The position numbers and the translations under genes were made by a program. The notes below the pieces were generated by a model, which made no database searches, was not told the origin of the DNA, and saw only the letters and a list, made by a program, of their open reading frames with translations. From contig JANJXV010000043.1 of NCBI GenBank assembly GCA_024803745.1, positions 521,001 to 585,000 on the forward strand: a DNA stretch of 64,000 nucleotides, given 5' to 3'. This document shows positions 1-10,455 of the stretch, one piece after another (the stretch's first letter is position 1; each line of letters opens with the position of its first letter). The DNA is from Megascapheus bottae. Lineage: Eukaryota > Chordata > Mammalia > Rodentia > Geomyidae.

Positions 1-410
1 GGAGCTCCAAAATTCATCAAACAAACTTTACTTACACTGAAACCATACATAGATCGAAATACAGTGATTGTCGGTGACTTTAACACACCACTTTCACCTA
101 TAGACAGATCAACAAGGCAAAAATTCAACAGAGAAACCTTAGAACTGAACAACTATATAGACCAACTAGATCTAACAGACGTGTGCAGAATATTCCACCC
201 AGCAATGACACAATATACTTTTTTCTCAGCAGCACATGGAACATTTTCCAAAATAGATCACATGTTAGGCCATAAAACAAACCTGGACAGATTCAGAAAC
301 ACAGAAATGATTCCATGCACACTCTCAGACCACAAAGGCATCAAACTGGAACTGAACACACATCTCCACCAACGAAAACCCTGTAATTCATGGAGACTGA
401 ACTCTACACA
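1..410 (+). pseudogene. LINE-1 ORF2 fragment (endonuclease domain, C-terminal half)
   Basis: The reading frame is open from base 1 and encodes the second half of an L1 apurinic/apyrimidinic-type endonuclease. The GDFN motif is near base 75 and the SDH catalytic motif near base 328. The protein closely matches the endonuclease of the L1 at 1649-8381, read there on the other strand. Similarity stops at the SWRLN motif near base 408; the frame then runs into unrelated sequence and ends at TGA 421-423. There is no reverse transcriptase and no poly(A), so this is a fragment cut at both sides (by the window on the left). It encodes no functional product. Family assignment is secure; the exact right edge is uncertain by about 10 bases. 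Confidence 0.9.
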
Positions 411-1630
411 ATTTAATATGTGACAATTGTTCTTTTACAAATTGTATACTATTGAAATAAAGGATTGTTCTTTTTATTTTGTCTTTACCATCCCTCTTCT
501 TAATAACCTTTTTTGTAAAAGATGGCAGGTGAAAAGCAAAGGCCTCCAGAGGTAAGTAGAAGTCGGCCGACCCCCTGTATGTCTGTGTTTTATTTTATTT
601 TATTTTATTTTGAAAAGGTGCATTGTGGGCCTAAAACAGAGGCCTGGGTGGTCAAGGGACGCCTTGACCCTTCTGAGTTTCTTGTCAATAACAAGGCATA
701 CCTGAGAGTCCCACCAGCAAGACATGTCTAAATCTAAAAATAGCTGTTTTGTGAAAACATTCATCTGAGCTCATGTTTTTTGTGTTAAGTGTATCTGATT
801 GAGTCCAGTTTTCTTGTTATATGTCAATGTCTGATTATTTAAAAGTCCCCGCTTCTCTGTCTTTTTCCTGTTACATATTTTTCCTTGTCCAGTTTTGTCT
901 TTAAAATTGTTACCATTTCTAAGTATGGATCCTTATGGTTTTTCTGTGCGTACTCAAGCACACATCCTTGTTATTTATTTGAACATTCCTGGGCCTAGCA
1001 TGGCCGCTCCCCCATGCCTGCAGTTGTAACAAGCCCTGGAAAAATAAATTCCAGCTAAGTTGCCTTGCAAAAAGTTTTGTTTTGAACCTGATTCTCACCT
1101 GCAAGAGTAAAATTGGCAAAGCTCTGTTGACACAAATTTCCGGAAAATGAATGGCCGATATTAATTTTGCACGCTTTGAAGGTCTTTGAGTATGAATGTG
1201 TGTGAATGAGTGAGTGAACATGTTCAAGGTCAAATTACCAGCATGCTGTATAAAACAATGTACAAATTCATACTTAAACACAAAGGCAGTTGGGTAAATC
1301 TAAGCTTAAAACTTCAAGAAAAATATTAGGTTTGAATGTTTTACAATGTCTCAAAGGATTATTATGTTGTCTTAAAGAAAAACTGGTAAATATTTTTCTA
1401 GATTCTGAAATCTGCATTTTATTGCTAGGCATACAGCTGTTTACATTGTAAACATTGTTTCCTGTTTATCCCAGAGGTATTAGGGTATTTGGGATTTATT
1501 ACCTTCAGTTAAAGTTTGGAGACATGTATGAGAGATTTATATGTTAAATTGTTCATTAATGTCAAAAACTTTGCCTATCTGTCTTTTCTTACAGACTGAC
1601 ACTGGAAGTCTGATGATAACTTTTGGTGCA
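411..1630. other. Unassigned AT-rich intergenic DNA
   Basis: I find no convincing gene here. The open frames at 522-731 (+) and 919-1281 (-) show no motif or bias that supports coding. There is a polypyrimidine tract followed by AG at about 1575-1595 that resembles a splice acceptor, but no exon context. The stretch may be old retroviral or intergenic DNA into which the L1 to its right inserted, since the same locus resumes at 8400. Confidence 0.6.
588..611 (+). repeat. (TTTTA)n microsatellite
   Basis: About five perfect tandem copies of a TTTTA pentamer. Short and unremarkable; it could be a remnant of a retroposon tail. Confidence 0.8.
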
Positions 1631-1648
1631 CTGATGTTTGTAATTCTT
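1631..1648. repeat. L1 target-site duplication, left copy
   Basis: CTGATGTTTGTAATTCTT, directly adjoining the poly-T tail of the minus-strand L1. It matches 8382-8399 at 17 of 18 positions (G versus A at the sixth base). Confidence 0.92.
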
Positions 1649-2088
1649 TTTTTTTTCAAGTTTTACTTCCATTTCTTTTTTCTTTTTTTTTAATTGTAAT
1701 TAGTAAAAGGGTTACATGATATTTGCCAGATAGAAGGTGCATTAATTCACATACATTGATACCCTTTCACATGTTTTGGTACCCGTTTCCCTCCCTCCTA
1801 CAACCCACACCCGTCTTGGTTTCCCCCCTTCCCTATTAAATTTCAAATATCCAAATACAAATACATTCAATATATCAGATAACAAAGTGAGATACTATAC
1901 CAATATGAGATAACCAAGGGACAGCAAAGGAGATGAGAGACAACATAGTACATTAAGGACAACAATCATTAATTATATGGCTTTTGTTTCAGTATCCTGG
2001 AGGTCCTTTCAATTAGCTTCACATTATATGTCCTTATGTATTAAGATTTTACTCTATTGCAAATCTCTGCTAGTAGAGCCCAAGGTTT
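1649..2088 (-). other. LINE-1 3' UTR and A-rich tail
   Basis: The sequence follows the end of the ORF2 reading (TAG at 2089-2091 on the minus strand). It contains a C/T-rich stretch on plus near 1785-1835, which is the purine-rich tract of the 3' UTR when read in sense. It ends in several A-runs broken by other bases. The block just before the tail is also found at the 3' end of the second L1 (about 12895-12985), confirming both as 3' UTRs of related subfamilies. Confidence 0.85.
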
Positions 2089-5000
2089 CTACTGATTATG
2101 ACGAATGAGGGAAAAAATTGAGCCTAAGTTCCTTTGAGTCTGGCTTACTTCACTTAATATGATTTTTTCTAAGTCTTTCCATTTCCTAAAAATGGGGTGA
2201 TGTCATTCTTTCTGACAGCAGCACAGAATTCCATTGTGTACAAATACCACAACTTGTTGATCCACTCATCAACTGAGGGACATCTAGGTTGGTTCCATAT
2301 CGTTGCTATGGTGAATAGTGCTGCAATGAACATTGTTGTGCTAGTGGGTTTAGTATGTCTTGTTTCTGGATGACTGGGTAAATGCCAATTAGTGGAATTG
2401 TTGGGTCATAGGGGAGTTCTATGTTTAGCCTTTTGAGGCACTGCCACACTGCTTTCCATAGTGGTTGAACTAGTTTGCACTCCCACCAACAGTGTAGTAG
2501 TGATCCCTCCTGGCCACATCCCCTCCAGCATCTGTTGTCATTCGTTTTCCTGATCCTGGCCATTCTAGATGGAGTGAGGTGGAATCTTAGAGTTGTTTTG
2601 ATTTGCATTTCTTTTATGACCAGAGATGTTGAGCATTTCTTCATGTGTCTATAGGCCATTTTTGTTTCTTCTTCAGAGAAGACTCTCTTTAAGTCTTTGG
2701 CCCATTTTTTAATGGGATGGTTGTTACTTTCGAGGTTAGTTTTGGAGTGATTCAATTTTTTGAGTTGTTGGTATATTTTAGATATGAGGCCTTTGTCCGT
2801 TGTTTGGTTGGTGAAGATCTTCTCCCACTCCGTAGGCTTCCTGATTAGTTTACTAGCTATGTCCTTTGCCATACAAAAGCTCTGCAGTTTAATGCAGTCC
2901 CACTTATCCAGCCTTTCTCTGATTTGTTGTGATTCTTGGTCCTTTTTAAGAAAGTTTCGACCTGTGCCAAGGAGGCCTAGTGTATCTCCTATTCCTTCCT
3001 GTAGAGTTTTCAGTGTGTCAGCATTTACTTCGTGGTCTTTGATCCATTTGGAGTTAATTCTAGTGCAAGGTGACAAAGAAGGATCCAACTTTAGTTTTCT
3101 GCAGGTGCTTAACCAGTTCTGCCAGCACAACTTGTTGAAGAGGCTGTCTTTCTTCCATTCTATTTTTTTGGCTCCCTTGTCAAAGATTAGGTGGCCATAG
3201 GTCTGTGGTTTAATATCTGGGTCCTCAGTTCTATTCCATTGGTCTTCAGGCCTGTTCTTGTGCCAGTACCAAGCTGTTTTGAGAATTATAGCTCTGTAAT
3301 AGAGTCTAAAGTTTGGAATTGAAATTCCTCCAGCGCTCTTCTTTCCGCTAAGAAGTGTTTTTGCTATACGGGGTCTTTTATTATTCCATATGAAATTTTG
3401 GATTGCCTCTTCTATTTCTTTAAAGAATGACATTGGGATGTTGATGGGTATTGCATTGAATTTGTAGATAGTTCTTGGCGAGATTGTCATTTTCACAATG
3501 TTGATTCTTCCAATCCAGGTAAATGGGAGGTTTTTCCATTTCCTTAGATCTGCTTTAATTTCCTTTTATAGTCTTTTAAATTTTCGTCAACAAGGTCCTT
3601 TACATTCTTAGTTAAGCTAATTCCTAGGTACTTTATTTTCTTTGAGGCTATTGTGAAAGGAATTTCTTTCCTGATTATTGCCTCGTTCCTCTCACTGTTG
3701 GCATAAAGGAAGGCAGTTGATTTTTGAGGGTTGATTTTATAGCCTGCTACTCTTCCAAAGCTTTGAATTAGCTCAAGGAGCTTGGGAGTAGAGTATATAG
3801 GATTCTTTAAATACAGAATCATGTCATCTGCAAAGAGGGATAGTTTTATTTCCTATTTCCCTACTTGGATCCCCTTTATGCTTGCTTCTTGCCTTATTGC
3901 ACTGGCTAGGAATTCTAGTACTATGATAAAGAGTAGTGGAGAGAGTGGGCATCCTTGTCTCGTTCCTGAGTTTGGAGGGAATGGCTTTAGATTTTCACCA
4001 TTAAGTGTAATACTAGCAGTAGGTTTCTCATACACAGCCTTTGTTACCTTGAGGAATGTTTCATGAATTCCTAGTTTCTCCAGAGCTTTTAACATAAAGG
4101 GGTGTTGGATCTTGTCAAATGCCTTTTCCGCATCTATTGAGACAATCATGTGATTTTTGTCCTTGCTCCTGTTGATGTGTTGAATTGTATTAATTGATTT
4201 GCGTATGTTGAACCAGCTTTGCCTCCCCGTGATGAATCCAGTTTGATCATAGTGTATAATTTTTTTGATGAGTTGTTGTACACGGTTGGCCAGTATTTTG
4301 TTGAAAAGTTTTGCATCGATGTCCATCAAAGATATAGGTCTATAGTTCTCCTTCTTTGATGAATCTCTGTCTGGTTTGGGGATGAGGGTGACACTGGCTT
4401 CATAGAATGAGTTTGGTAAGGAACCTTCATTTTCAATTTCGTTGAAGAGCCTGAGGAGTATTGGTGTGAGCTCTGCTTTGAAGACCTTATAGAATTCAGG
4501 TGTGAATCCATCTGGCCCTGGGCTTTTCTTCAGGTGGAAGTTCTCTAATTGCCATTTCTATTTCAGAGCTTGAAATAGGCCTGTTGACTTGGCTTAGTTC
4601 TTCTTGTTTCAGTGTGGGTATGTTCATATTGGCTAGGAATTCATCCATTTCATCTAGATTCTCAAATTTGTTGGCATAAAGGTTTGAGAAGTATTTTCTC
4701 ATGATATTCTGGATCTTGGTAACTTCTGTCGTGATATTACCATTTTCATCTGCGATTTTGTTTATATTGATATGCTCTCTTCTTTTTTTGGTAAGATTTG
4801 CTAAGGGCTTGTCAATTTTGTTAATTCTTTCAAAGAACCAACTCCTTGTTTTGTTGATTCTTTCTATAGTGTTTTTGGATTCCAAATGATTTAATTCTGC
4901 TTTGATTTTAATTATTTGCTTTCTTCTACTGGGATTACGGTTGGTTTGTTGCTCTTTTTCCAGGAGCTTAAGGTGAGACATTAACTTGTTGGTTTGCAAT

Positions 5001-5905
5001 TTTTCCAACTTGTTGTTGTAGGTACTCAGCACTATAAATTTTCCTCTGAGTACTGCCTTTGCTGTGTCCCAAAGATTTGGTATTTTGTGTGCTCCTTACT
5101 GTTAAATTTCATGAACTGTTGGATTTCTGTTCTGATCTCTTCGATGACCCATTGGTGATTCAACAATGTGTTGTTCAGTCTCCATGATTCACAGGGTTTT
5201 CGTTGGTGGAGAGTGTGTGGTCTGAGAGTGTGCATGGAATAATTTCTGTGTTTCTGAATCTGTCCAGGTTTGTTTTATGGCCTAAGATGTGATCTATTTT
5301 GGAAATGTTCCATGTGCTGCTGAGATAAACATATATTGTGTTGTTGCTGGGTGGAATATTCTGCAGATGTCTGTTAGATCTAGTTGGTCTATGTAGTTGT
5401 TCAGTTCTAAGGTTTCTATGTTGAGTTTTTGCCTTGTTGATCTGTCCATAGGTGAGAGTGGTGTGTTAAAGTCACCGAAAATCACTGTATTTCGATCTAT
5501 GTATGGTTTCAGTGTAAGTAAAGTTTGCTTGATGAATTTTGGAGCTACTGGATTGGGTGTGTAAATATTTAGGATCGTTATGTCTTCCTGGAGGAAAGAT
5601 CCCTTTAGTAGTATGTAGTAACCTTCTTTGTCTTTTCTTACTAATTTTGGTTTGAAGTCTATTTTATCTGATATGAGGATGGCAACTCCAGCCTGTTTAT
5701 GGGGGCCGTTAGCTTGATAGAGTTTATTCCAACCTCTCACTTTCAAAAGATGATTGTTTTTTGGGGTAAGATGTGTCTCTTGAAGACAGCAGAACGATTG
5801 CTCTTGCTTTTTGATCCAACTAGACAGCCTTTGCCGTTTAATTGGAGAGATAAGTCCATTGATATTGAGAGTTAGGATTGAGAGATATTTATTAGTTCCT
5901 ACCAT
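2089..5905 (-). pseudogene. LINE-1 ORF2 (endonuclease / reverse transcriptase), broken
   Basis: ORF2p nicks target DNA and primes reverse transcription there. Reading down from ATG 5905: the endonuclease domain (5905 to about 5180) carries the QETHL and GDFN motifs. The frame changes in a base run near 5303-5305, and about 25 bases are missing around the SDH motif near 5205-5235. The frame shifts again near 4540. The reverse transcriptase follows with its FADD catalytic motif intact at 3823-3834, but an in-frame TAG lies just before it at 3850-3852. Further frame changes occur near 3575, 2365 and 2168. The C-terminal Cys-rich knuckle (CWRGCG then HCWWEC) is present. Every expected domain is there, so the breaks happened after insertion. 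The product would be non-functional. Confidence 0.93.
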
Positions 5906-5953
5906 TTTTAAAAGCTTTTATTTGGGCCTGTGTCTTGACAGTTCTTGTAGTCC

Positions 5954-7180
5954 TCAGATAGTATGCTCTTTAGGTGCCATTTCTTTCCCTATATTGCATT
6001 TATTTTGGTTTTCTATGTATAGAACATCTTTCAGAATTCTCTGTATTGTTGGTTTTGTTGCGACATATTGTTGCAGGTTTTCCCTGGAATAGACTGTTTT
6101 TATTGTTCCCTCAGTTATGAATGAGAGCTTAGCTGGGTACAGTATTCTTGGTTGGTAGTTATTTGACTTAAGGGCATGACATATATGCTTCCAGTCACTT
6201 CTTGCTTGCATGGTCTCTGCTGAGTAATCTGGGGTTATTCTGATTGGTTTTCCTTTATAGGTTACTGAACCCTTTTCTCTGGCTGCCTTTAGGATCCTGT
6301 GTTTGGTTTCTACTGATCCAGTTCGGATTACGATGTGGCGGTGGGATGTTCTTTTCTGGTCAGGTCTGTTTGGGGTTCTAAAAGCTTCTTGTATCTGGAT
6401 GGTTCTGCCCTTCTGGATATTTGGGAAATTCTCTGAGATGATTCCTTCAAGTAGGTTTCCAATACCATTGACCTCTTTCTCCAGACCCTCCTCAATACCA
6501 ATTAGCCTTAAATTAGGCTTCCTAATTGTATCTTGGACCTCCTGAAGCGCTCTCTCATTTTTCCTAGATTTGGATTGACTCATTTTCTCTTCTTTCTCTA
6601 TAATAACTAAATTATGTTCAGCCCCAGAAATTCTCTCCTCTGCATTTTCTAACCTGCTATCAAAGCTATCTACTTTATTTTTCATCTCCCTTGCTACTAA
6701 TTGCTCATTTTTGATGCCTTGCATCTCTGCTTTTAGATCATGTATGGATTTCTTTAGCTCCTTGATTTCCATTTGAGTGGTTAGCCCAGTAGCTTTATTT
6801 TCTTTGAACATTTGCTGGAGTTCGGTCACCTTTTTATTTGTGGATTCTATGAATTCATCCATCTTTCTTTGAACATCCTTTATTATGGCCTCCTTTATGG
6901 CTTCTTCTTTTTTACTTATCACCTTGTTTATGGTTTCCTCTTGTTCAGCTATGGCTTCCTCCCTTATCTCTTTCTTTATATTTTCACATTTTTCATTAAT
7001 GATGTTTATCAATTGCATTTGTACAGCACTTGGAAGACTCTCCTCTAGGTTTGCCAGTGACTGTTCCATTGGCTGTTTACATTGGGTGGGGGGTGGGAGA
7101 TGTTGTTTCTTGATTTGATATTTTTCTTGAGTTTCTTGTTCTTCCCATTTGAAAAGGGGAGCAAGATTAATACTAAACAC
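5954..7180 (-). CDS. LINE-1 ORF1 protein, open reading frame intact (408 aa)
   Basis: ORF1p is the RNA-binding, trimer-forming chaperone of L1 ribonucleoprotein particles, acting mainly in the cytoplasm. The frame is uninterrupted from ATG 7180 to the stop at 5954. Residues about 40-205 form a long charged heptad-rich coiled coil. The RRM-like domain starts near residue 222 with KPNLRLIGI and runs to about 315. The C-terminal domain (about 316-390) contains the conserved TPDYS and SDWK stretches. Length is slightly above the usual 340-370 aa, mostly in the coiled coil. It sits 48 bp upstream of ORF2. Intact ORF1 beside shattered ORF2 could be chance or could reflect trans use; the sequence alone cannot tell. 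Confidence 0.92.
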   Translation of the reverse strand: MFSINLAPLFKWEEQETQEKYQIKKQHLPPPTQCKQPMEQSLANLEESLPSAVQMQLINIINEKCENIKKEIREEAIAEQEETINKVISKKEEAIKEAIIKDVQRKMDEFIESTNKKVTELQQMFKENKATGLTTQMEIKELKKSIHDLKAEMQGIKNEQLVAREMKNKVDSFDSRLENAEERISGAEHNLVIIEKEEKMSQSKSRKNERALQEVQDTIRKPNLRLIGIEEGLEKEVNGIGNLLEGIISENFPNIQKGRTIQIQEAFRTPNRPDQKRTSHRHIVIRTGSVETKHRILKAAREKGSVTYKGKPIRITPDYSAETMQARSDWKHICHALKSNNYQPRILYPAKLSFITEGTIKTVYSRENLQQYVATKPTIQRILKDVLYIENQNKCNIGKEMAPKEHTI

Positions 7181-8381
7181 GATTATAGTTTTTCAGGTAT
7201 AACCGCTTCTCCGTCTCCAGTCAGAGGGCTGGGGGTTGAGCCCGTTGGGCGGGTGGGAGTTGGGACAGCCCCGCCTCCCTTGGTGAGGTGCTGGGTCTTA
7301 TGGGTAGCCCCCCTGTCAATATCCAGTCAATGGCCTGAGGTGCCGGGGCCAGCCGACAGCAAACCAGGGTTCGCAGATGGGGTTCCTGAAATAGGGGGCA
7401 AGGACTAGGAAGAAATAGAGGAGAGACAGACACACAGTGTCCGGGATGTCTGCAGTCCAGGAAAAGACTACCGAGACTGCCGCGTTTATTTTCCACTCCT
7501 GCCTCTTCCCTCCTTGAGACCCCAGGAACTTCCAGGTATTACAATCATATGGTAAATCTCAGGTCATTTAAACAGAGTAAGGCCAGAAAACAATAAGACA
7601 ATAAAGCCATTGTCTGATGCAAATCAAGCTACAGTTTGATTCCACTCTGGCTCCCAACACTGAGGGAGGGGGCTGTTGAGGGAAGGGACAGGATTCTAAA
7701 TTCCTTGCCCCCATGCTCCCTACAGTCTTTCTCCGGCGGGGTGTTGGGGTCTGAGTTAAGTTCTATTGCTTGGCACCCGCTCCGCTTTCCCGATGTGTTT
7801 GGGGATGCGCTGTATTACTCACGCCTCTGCGTCCTTCTGTGGGTTCTCCACGGTGGTGGGGAGTCTTTCATTCCCCTCGGGTCCCTGCCGCCACCTGTGT
7901 TCTGCGTCTGGGTTCCGCTGCTTGCTGTTCTGGTTCCGCGTCTGGGTTCCGCTGCTTCTGCCGTTCGCTGGCCTGGTTCTGTGCTGGTTTCTGCAGCCGT
8001 TGGGCTCCCAGCCTGGTGCCCTCCACTGCCGCCGCATTTCGTGGATTAGAGCCGGTGCCCGCCCCCACTTTCCCCGCATGGAGCCGGCACCTGCTCAAGC
8101 CATTTTTCGCGGCTTGGTCGGGAGCCAGCTGCCGCTTATCGCGGCTTTCTGCGACTTTGGGCGAGAGGTGGGGGAGGGGTCCTCGTGTTCCGAATTCTTT
8201 GAGAAAGTTGGATATGAGCTTTATCTGGATTTCTTTTCCTGTTTGAGTCCTTCTCCATTGCTTTTTGAGTTTGTTGTTGTGGATTTCTTTAGGTAGGTGG
8301 CTCGTGGGACTCCCTGGTTCTCTCTTTTTGTCAGAGAAATCTAGGCAGCGTCCAAATTGTCTCAGCGCCATCTTCCTTCCT
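7181..8381 (-). promoter_or_regulatory. LINE-1 5' UTR / internal promoter, interrupted by a solo LTR
   Basis: This is the GC- and CpG-rich leader upstream of ORF1, split by a 319-bp LTR at 7341-7659. The 5' end in sense begins close to AAGATGGCGCTGA (8374 to 8362), a YY1-type site; L1 promoters are known to use YY1 near the start site. An internal 20-bp motif (GCGTCTGGGTTCCGCTGCTT on plus) is repeated with 34-bp spacing at 7904-7923 and 7938-7957. The open frames here in both directions are low-complexity G/C artefacts. The nested LTR separates the promoter from ORF1. Confidence 0.8.
7341..7659 (-). mobile_element. Solo LTR of a class II endogenous retrovirus, nested in L1 5' UTR
   Basis: On the minus strand it begins TGTTGGGAGCC and ends CCCCGGCA, so it has TG...CA ends. 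The polyadenylation signal AATAAA is at 7490-7485, followed by the CCCCTATTTCAGGAACCCC block. It is flanked by the 6-bp direct repeat ctgagg (7335-7340 and 7660-7665), which is the duplication size of betaretrovirus-like integrases. It matches the LTR at 9925-10257 along its whole length. The TGTTGGGAGCC start resembles IAP-type LTRs. No internal sequence remains, so it arose by LTR-LTR recombination. Confidence 0.93.
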
Positions 8382-8399
8382 CTGATATTTGTAATTCTT
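8382..8399. repeat. L1 target-site duplication, right copy
   Basis: CTGATATTTGTAATTCTT at the 5' end of the minus-strand L1; pairs with 1631-1648 with one mismatch. Confidence 0.92.
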
Positions 8400-9924
8400 G
8401 CATTAGGGAAAAACTGTTTTTTGAGTTTTAAACTGTTGTTGGAGTTCTAGGCAGAAATAATCTAAACTGCCGAATAAAACAAAAAGCCTGTTAAAAGGCA
8501 AGAGAAGTGCCTTAAGCCCTAGGGGGCCTGAAGGCAGAAGGAGTTCTTTGTGCCCTTAAAGGTTTTTCAATTGCAAATAAAGGCTAAGGTGTTAATTGTT
8601 TAAGCCAGTATCAGTAAAAGTTGTTAAGAACATTGGAAATGGGTTTCTAAACAATATTTGAAAGTGAAGTTGTCTTAAATGTTTAAAGAAAGAGAAAAAA
8701 GGAAAATTAGGACTACCAAAGTAATTGCTTAATTGCTATTTCAGCTTGCTCTTGTAAGTTACCTTATAGCAACTTCCAGCTAGCCCATGGAGAAGGACAG
8801 CAATCCTTATTCAGATGTAACTTTGGCTTTTATCAGGTTCTAGGTAAGCTCATGCTTAGAGACTATTACTGTGTTGACCACCTTGTTGCTTTAACTGGAG
8901 TAACGTGGCCTTTTGTAGGACTCATTGATCTGATAGCCGCAGCTTTGAGCCTGCCCGGGCAAAGCAAAGTCCCTGTGAGACTGTGGTGTCTAATCTGACA
9001 GCAGGATGCTGGGACAGAGTTGCTTGGGAGCTCGAAGTGGCAGAGTGCTAGCTCTGAGCTGAAAAGCTGGGGGAAGCACTGAAGCACCAAGCTGGGGACT
9101 CACAGTGGCAGGGTGCTAACCTTGAGCTGGAGAGCTGAGGGACAGTGCCCAGGCCCCGAGTTCAAGTACAGCAACCAACAAAGTGAAATGCCAATGGCAT
9201 GTTTATCCCTGTGGGGAGAGACACTACTGTGACACGAAAGCCTCTGCTTGGATGGCAGAGATGGTGTCAGATCTTAGAGTCGATTGTGCTTGGCCATTCA
9301 AATTAATCAGAGCCAGGAGGTCATAGAATAGTTTGTAAGCATGCCTTACTAATGCCCGTGCCTTTCATAACTGGGCAGGAACTTGTTAATCTTCTGTGAT
9401 AGTGGATAGTTTAATGTCCTAATTAAGCGAACTTTTTATTTGACACCAGCCACAAACTCAGGAAAGTTTGTGGATCTGGGGCTTGTGTCTCTATTAATCT
9501 GTTTAGATCTGACAACTGAAGCATTGTTAAGGTTGCAGAAATTTAGTTCCCCAGACAATCAAGAAAAAGCCTTTGCTAATGGGTGCTAAGTAAGTTACAC
9601 TATTGTAGCCAAAGATGGTTTGTGCAGTTGTTAAATGTTAAATATGATCTCTAGTTTGGAGTAAATTATTGTTCCTGATATCTAATCCTTGCAACCCCTT
9701 GATAAAACAGGCTAGGCTTCTTAAGGTCCCTGGTCAAGCACAGAGACAATGTTCCTGAGTCAGCTTGAAGAAGTCACAGAAGCTGAATCTCCGCCCATCA
9801 ATCCCCTTTAGATGAAGGGACCAGTCATTTTTGGAAAGTGAGACAGGATAACTAGAGATAATTAGAGATAGTGGAAAGAATAGAAATTGCACTTGTGTTT
9901 CTTTTAAAATAAAAATGGGGGATA
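8400..9924 (+). other. Unassigned DNA, possible retroviral internal remnant
   Basis: No gene is recognisable. This is the continuation of the pre-L1 locus. Its right end (about 9907-9924) is A-rich, then GGGGGATA, directly before the TGTTGGGAGC of the LTR at 9925. That is what a polypurine tract before a 3' LTR looks like. The stretch may therefore be a decayed, largely non-coding retroviral interior, but I see no gag, pol or env motifs. Part of it (about 8960-9190) is a degraded SINE. Confidence 0.5.
8960..9190 (+). repeat. Degraded SINE-related sequence
   Basis: The block around 9085-9170 (ACTCACAGTGGCAGGGTGCT, a CCTTGAGCTGGAGAGCTGAG stretch, GGACAGTGCCCAGGCCC) aligns with the non-tRNA body of the SINE at 10350-10440. 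A second, poorer copy of the same body precedes it at about 9020-9080. No A-tail or clear duplication remains. Confidence 0.65.
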
Positions 9925-10257
9925 TGTTGGGAGCTAGAGTGGAATCAAACTGTACTTTGATTTGCATCAGATAATTGCTTGATTGTCTTATTGTTTTTGG
10001 CTTTCTCCTGTTCAATTGATCTGAGATTTACCATATGAATGTAACCCCCAACAGTTCCCTGATTAACCATCTGGATGTAACACCTGGCAGTACCCTGGTC
10101 TCAAGAAGGGATATAAGCTTTGAGTTGATAATAAATGGGGCGGCAGTTTTTGCCTGGGCTGCAGACCTCCTGGACCCGATGTGTTTCTCTCTTCTATTTT
10201 TTCCAGTCCCTGCCCCCTATTTCAGGAACCCCAATTTGCTGCCGGTAGGCTCTGGCA
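9925..10257 (+). mobile_element. Class II endogenous retrovirus LTR
   Basis: Begins TGTTGGGAGCTAGAGTGG and ends CTCTGGCA. A TATA-like GATATAAG lies at 10110-10117 and a polyadenylation signal AATAAA at 10130-10135. It is the same family as the LTR nested in the L1 at 7341-7659, in the opposite orientation. No 6-bp duplication flanks it, and the left side looks like a polypurine tract. It is therefore more likely the 3' LTR of a decayed provirus than a clean solo LTR. Confidence 0.85.
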
Positions 10258-10262
10258 ATTGT

Positions 10263-10455
10263 GGGCCGGGAGTTTGGCCTAGTGGTTAAAGTGCGTGCCT
10301 AGCATGCATGAAGACCCGGGTTCGATTCCTTGATACTACATATAGAAAAAAGCCGGAAGTGGTGCTGAGGCTCAAGTGGTAGAGCTCTAGCCTTGAGAAA
10401 GTCCAAGGACAGTGCTCAGGCCCTGAGCTCAAGTCCAAGACTGGCAAAAAAAAAA
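10263..10455 (+). repeat. tRNA-derived SINE (ID-related head, second body, A-tail)
   Basis: The head reads GGGCCGGGAGTTTGGCCTAG, with a pol III A box TGGCCTAGTGG at 10275-10285 and a B box GGTTCGATTCC at 10319-10329. Both are tRNA-like and close to rodent ID elements. A second, non-tRNA body follows (10350-10440: GGCTCAAGTGGTAGAGCTCT, then GACAGTGCTCAGGCCCTGAG), ending in a run of ten A. The layout fits the dimeric ID-derived SINEs described from geomyoid rodents; the family name is recalled, not searched. No target-site duplication is obvious. Confidence 0.88.

Larger units (their letters stand above)
1649..8381 (-). mobile_element. L1: Essentially full-length LINE-1 retrotransposon
   Basis: A complete L1 read right to left: 5' UTR (8381 to 7181), ORF1 (7180-5954), a 48-bp spacer, ORF2 (5905 to 2089), 3' UTR and an interrupted A-rich tail (poly-T on plus, about 1649-1693). 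It is bounded by an 18-bp target-site duplication with one mismatch. Read in the element's sense, the duplication begins AAGAATTAC, which fits an L1 endonuclease nick at TT/AA. Removing the nested LTR leaves about 6.4 kb, a normal length for rodent L1. ORF1 is still open while ORF2 is multiply broken, so this copy cannot move on its own but is not very old. Confidence 0.95.

Noticed and set aside
522..731. Possible first exon with a GTAAGT donor near 551
   Set aside because: A single donor-like site beside a TTTTA microsatellite is not enough to call a gene.
919..1281. 120-codon minus-strand open frame
   Set aside because: No recognisable domain, AT-rich intergenic context and no partner exons or signals.
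2760..3200. Plus-strand open frames opposite L1 ORF2 (also at 3782, 4701, 5811, 6812)
   Set aside because: They are antisense shadows of L1 ORF1/ORF2 coding sequence.
7636..8371. Overlapping open frames on both strands in the L1 5' UTR
   Set aside because: GC-rich sequence with few stops; the region is explained as L1 leader plus a nested LTR.
7341..10257. A provirus bounded by the LTRs at 7341-7659 and 9925-10257
   Set aside because: They are in opposite orientations. The first sits inside L1 with its own 6-bp duplication, so they are independent insertions.
10263..10340. Functional tRNA gene
   Set aside because: The A and B boxes are present, but the cloverleaf is not kept and a SINE body with an A-tail follows.
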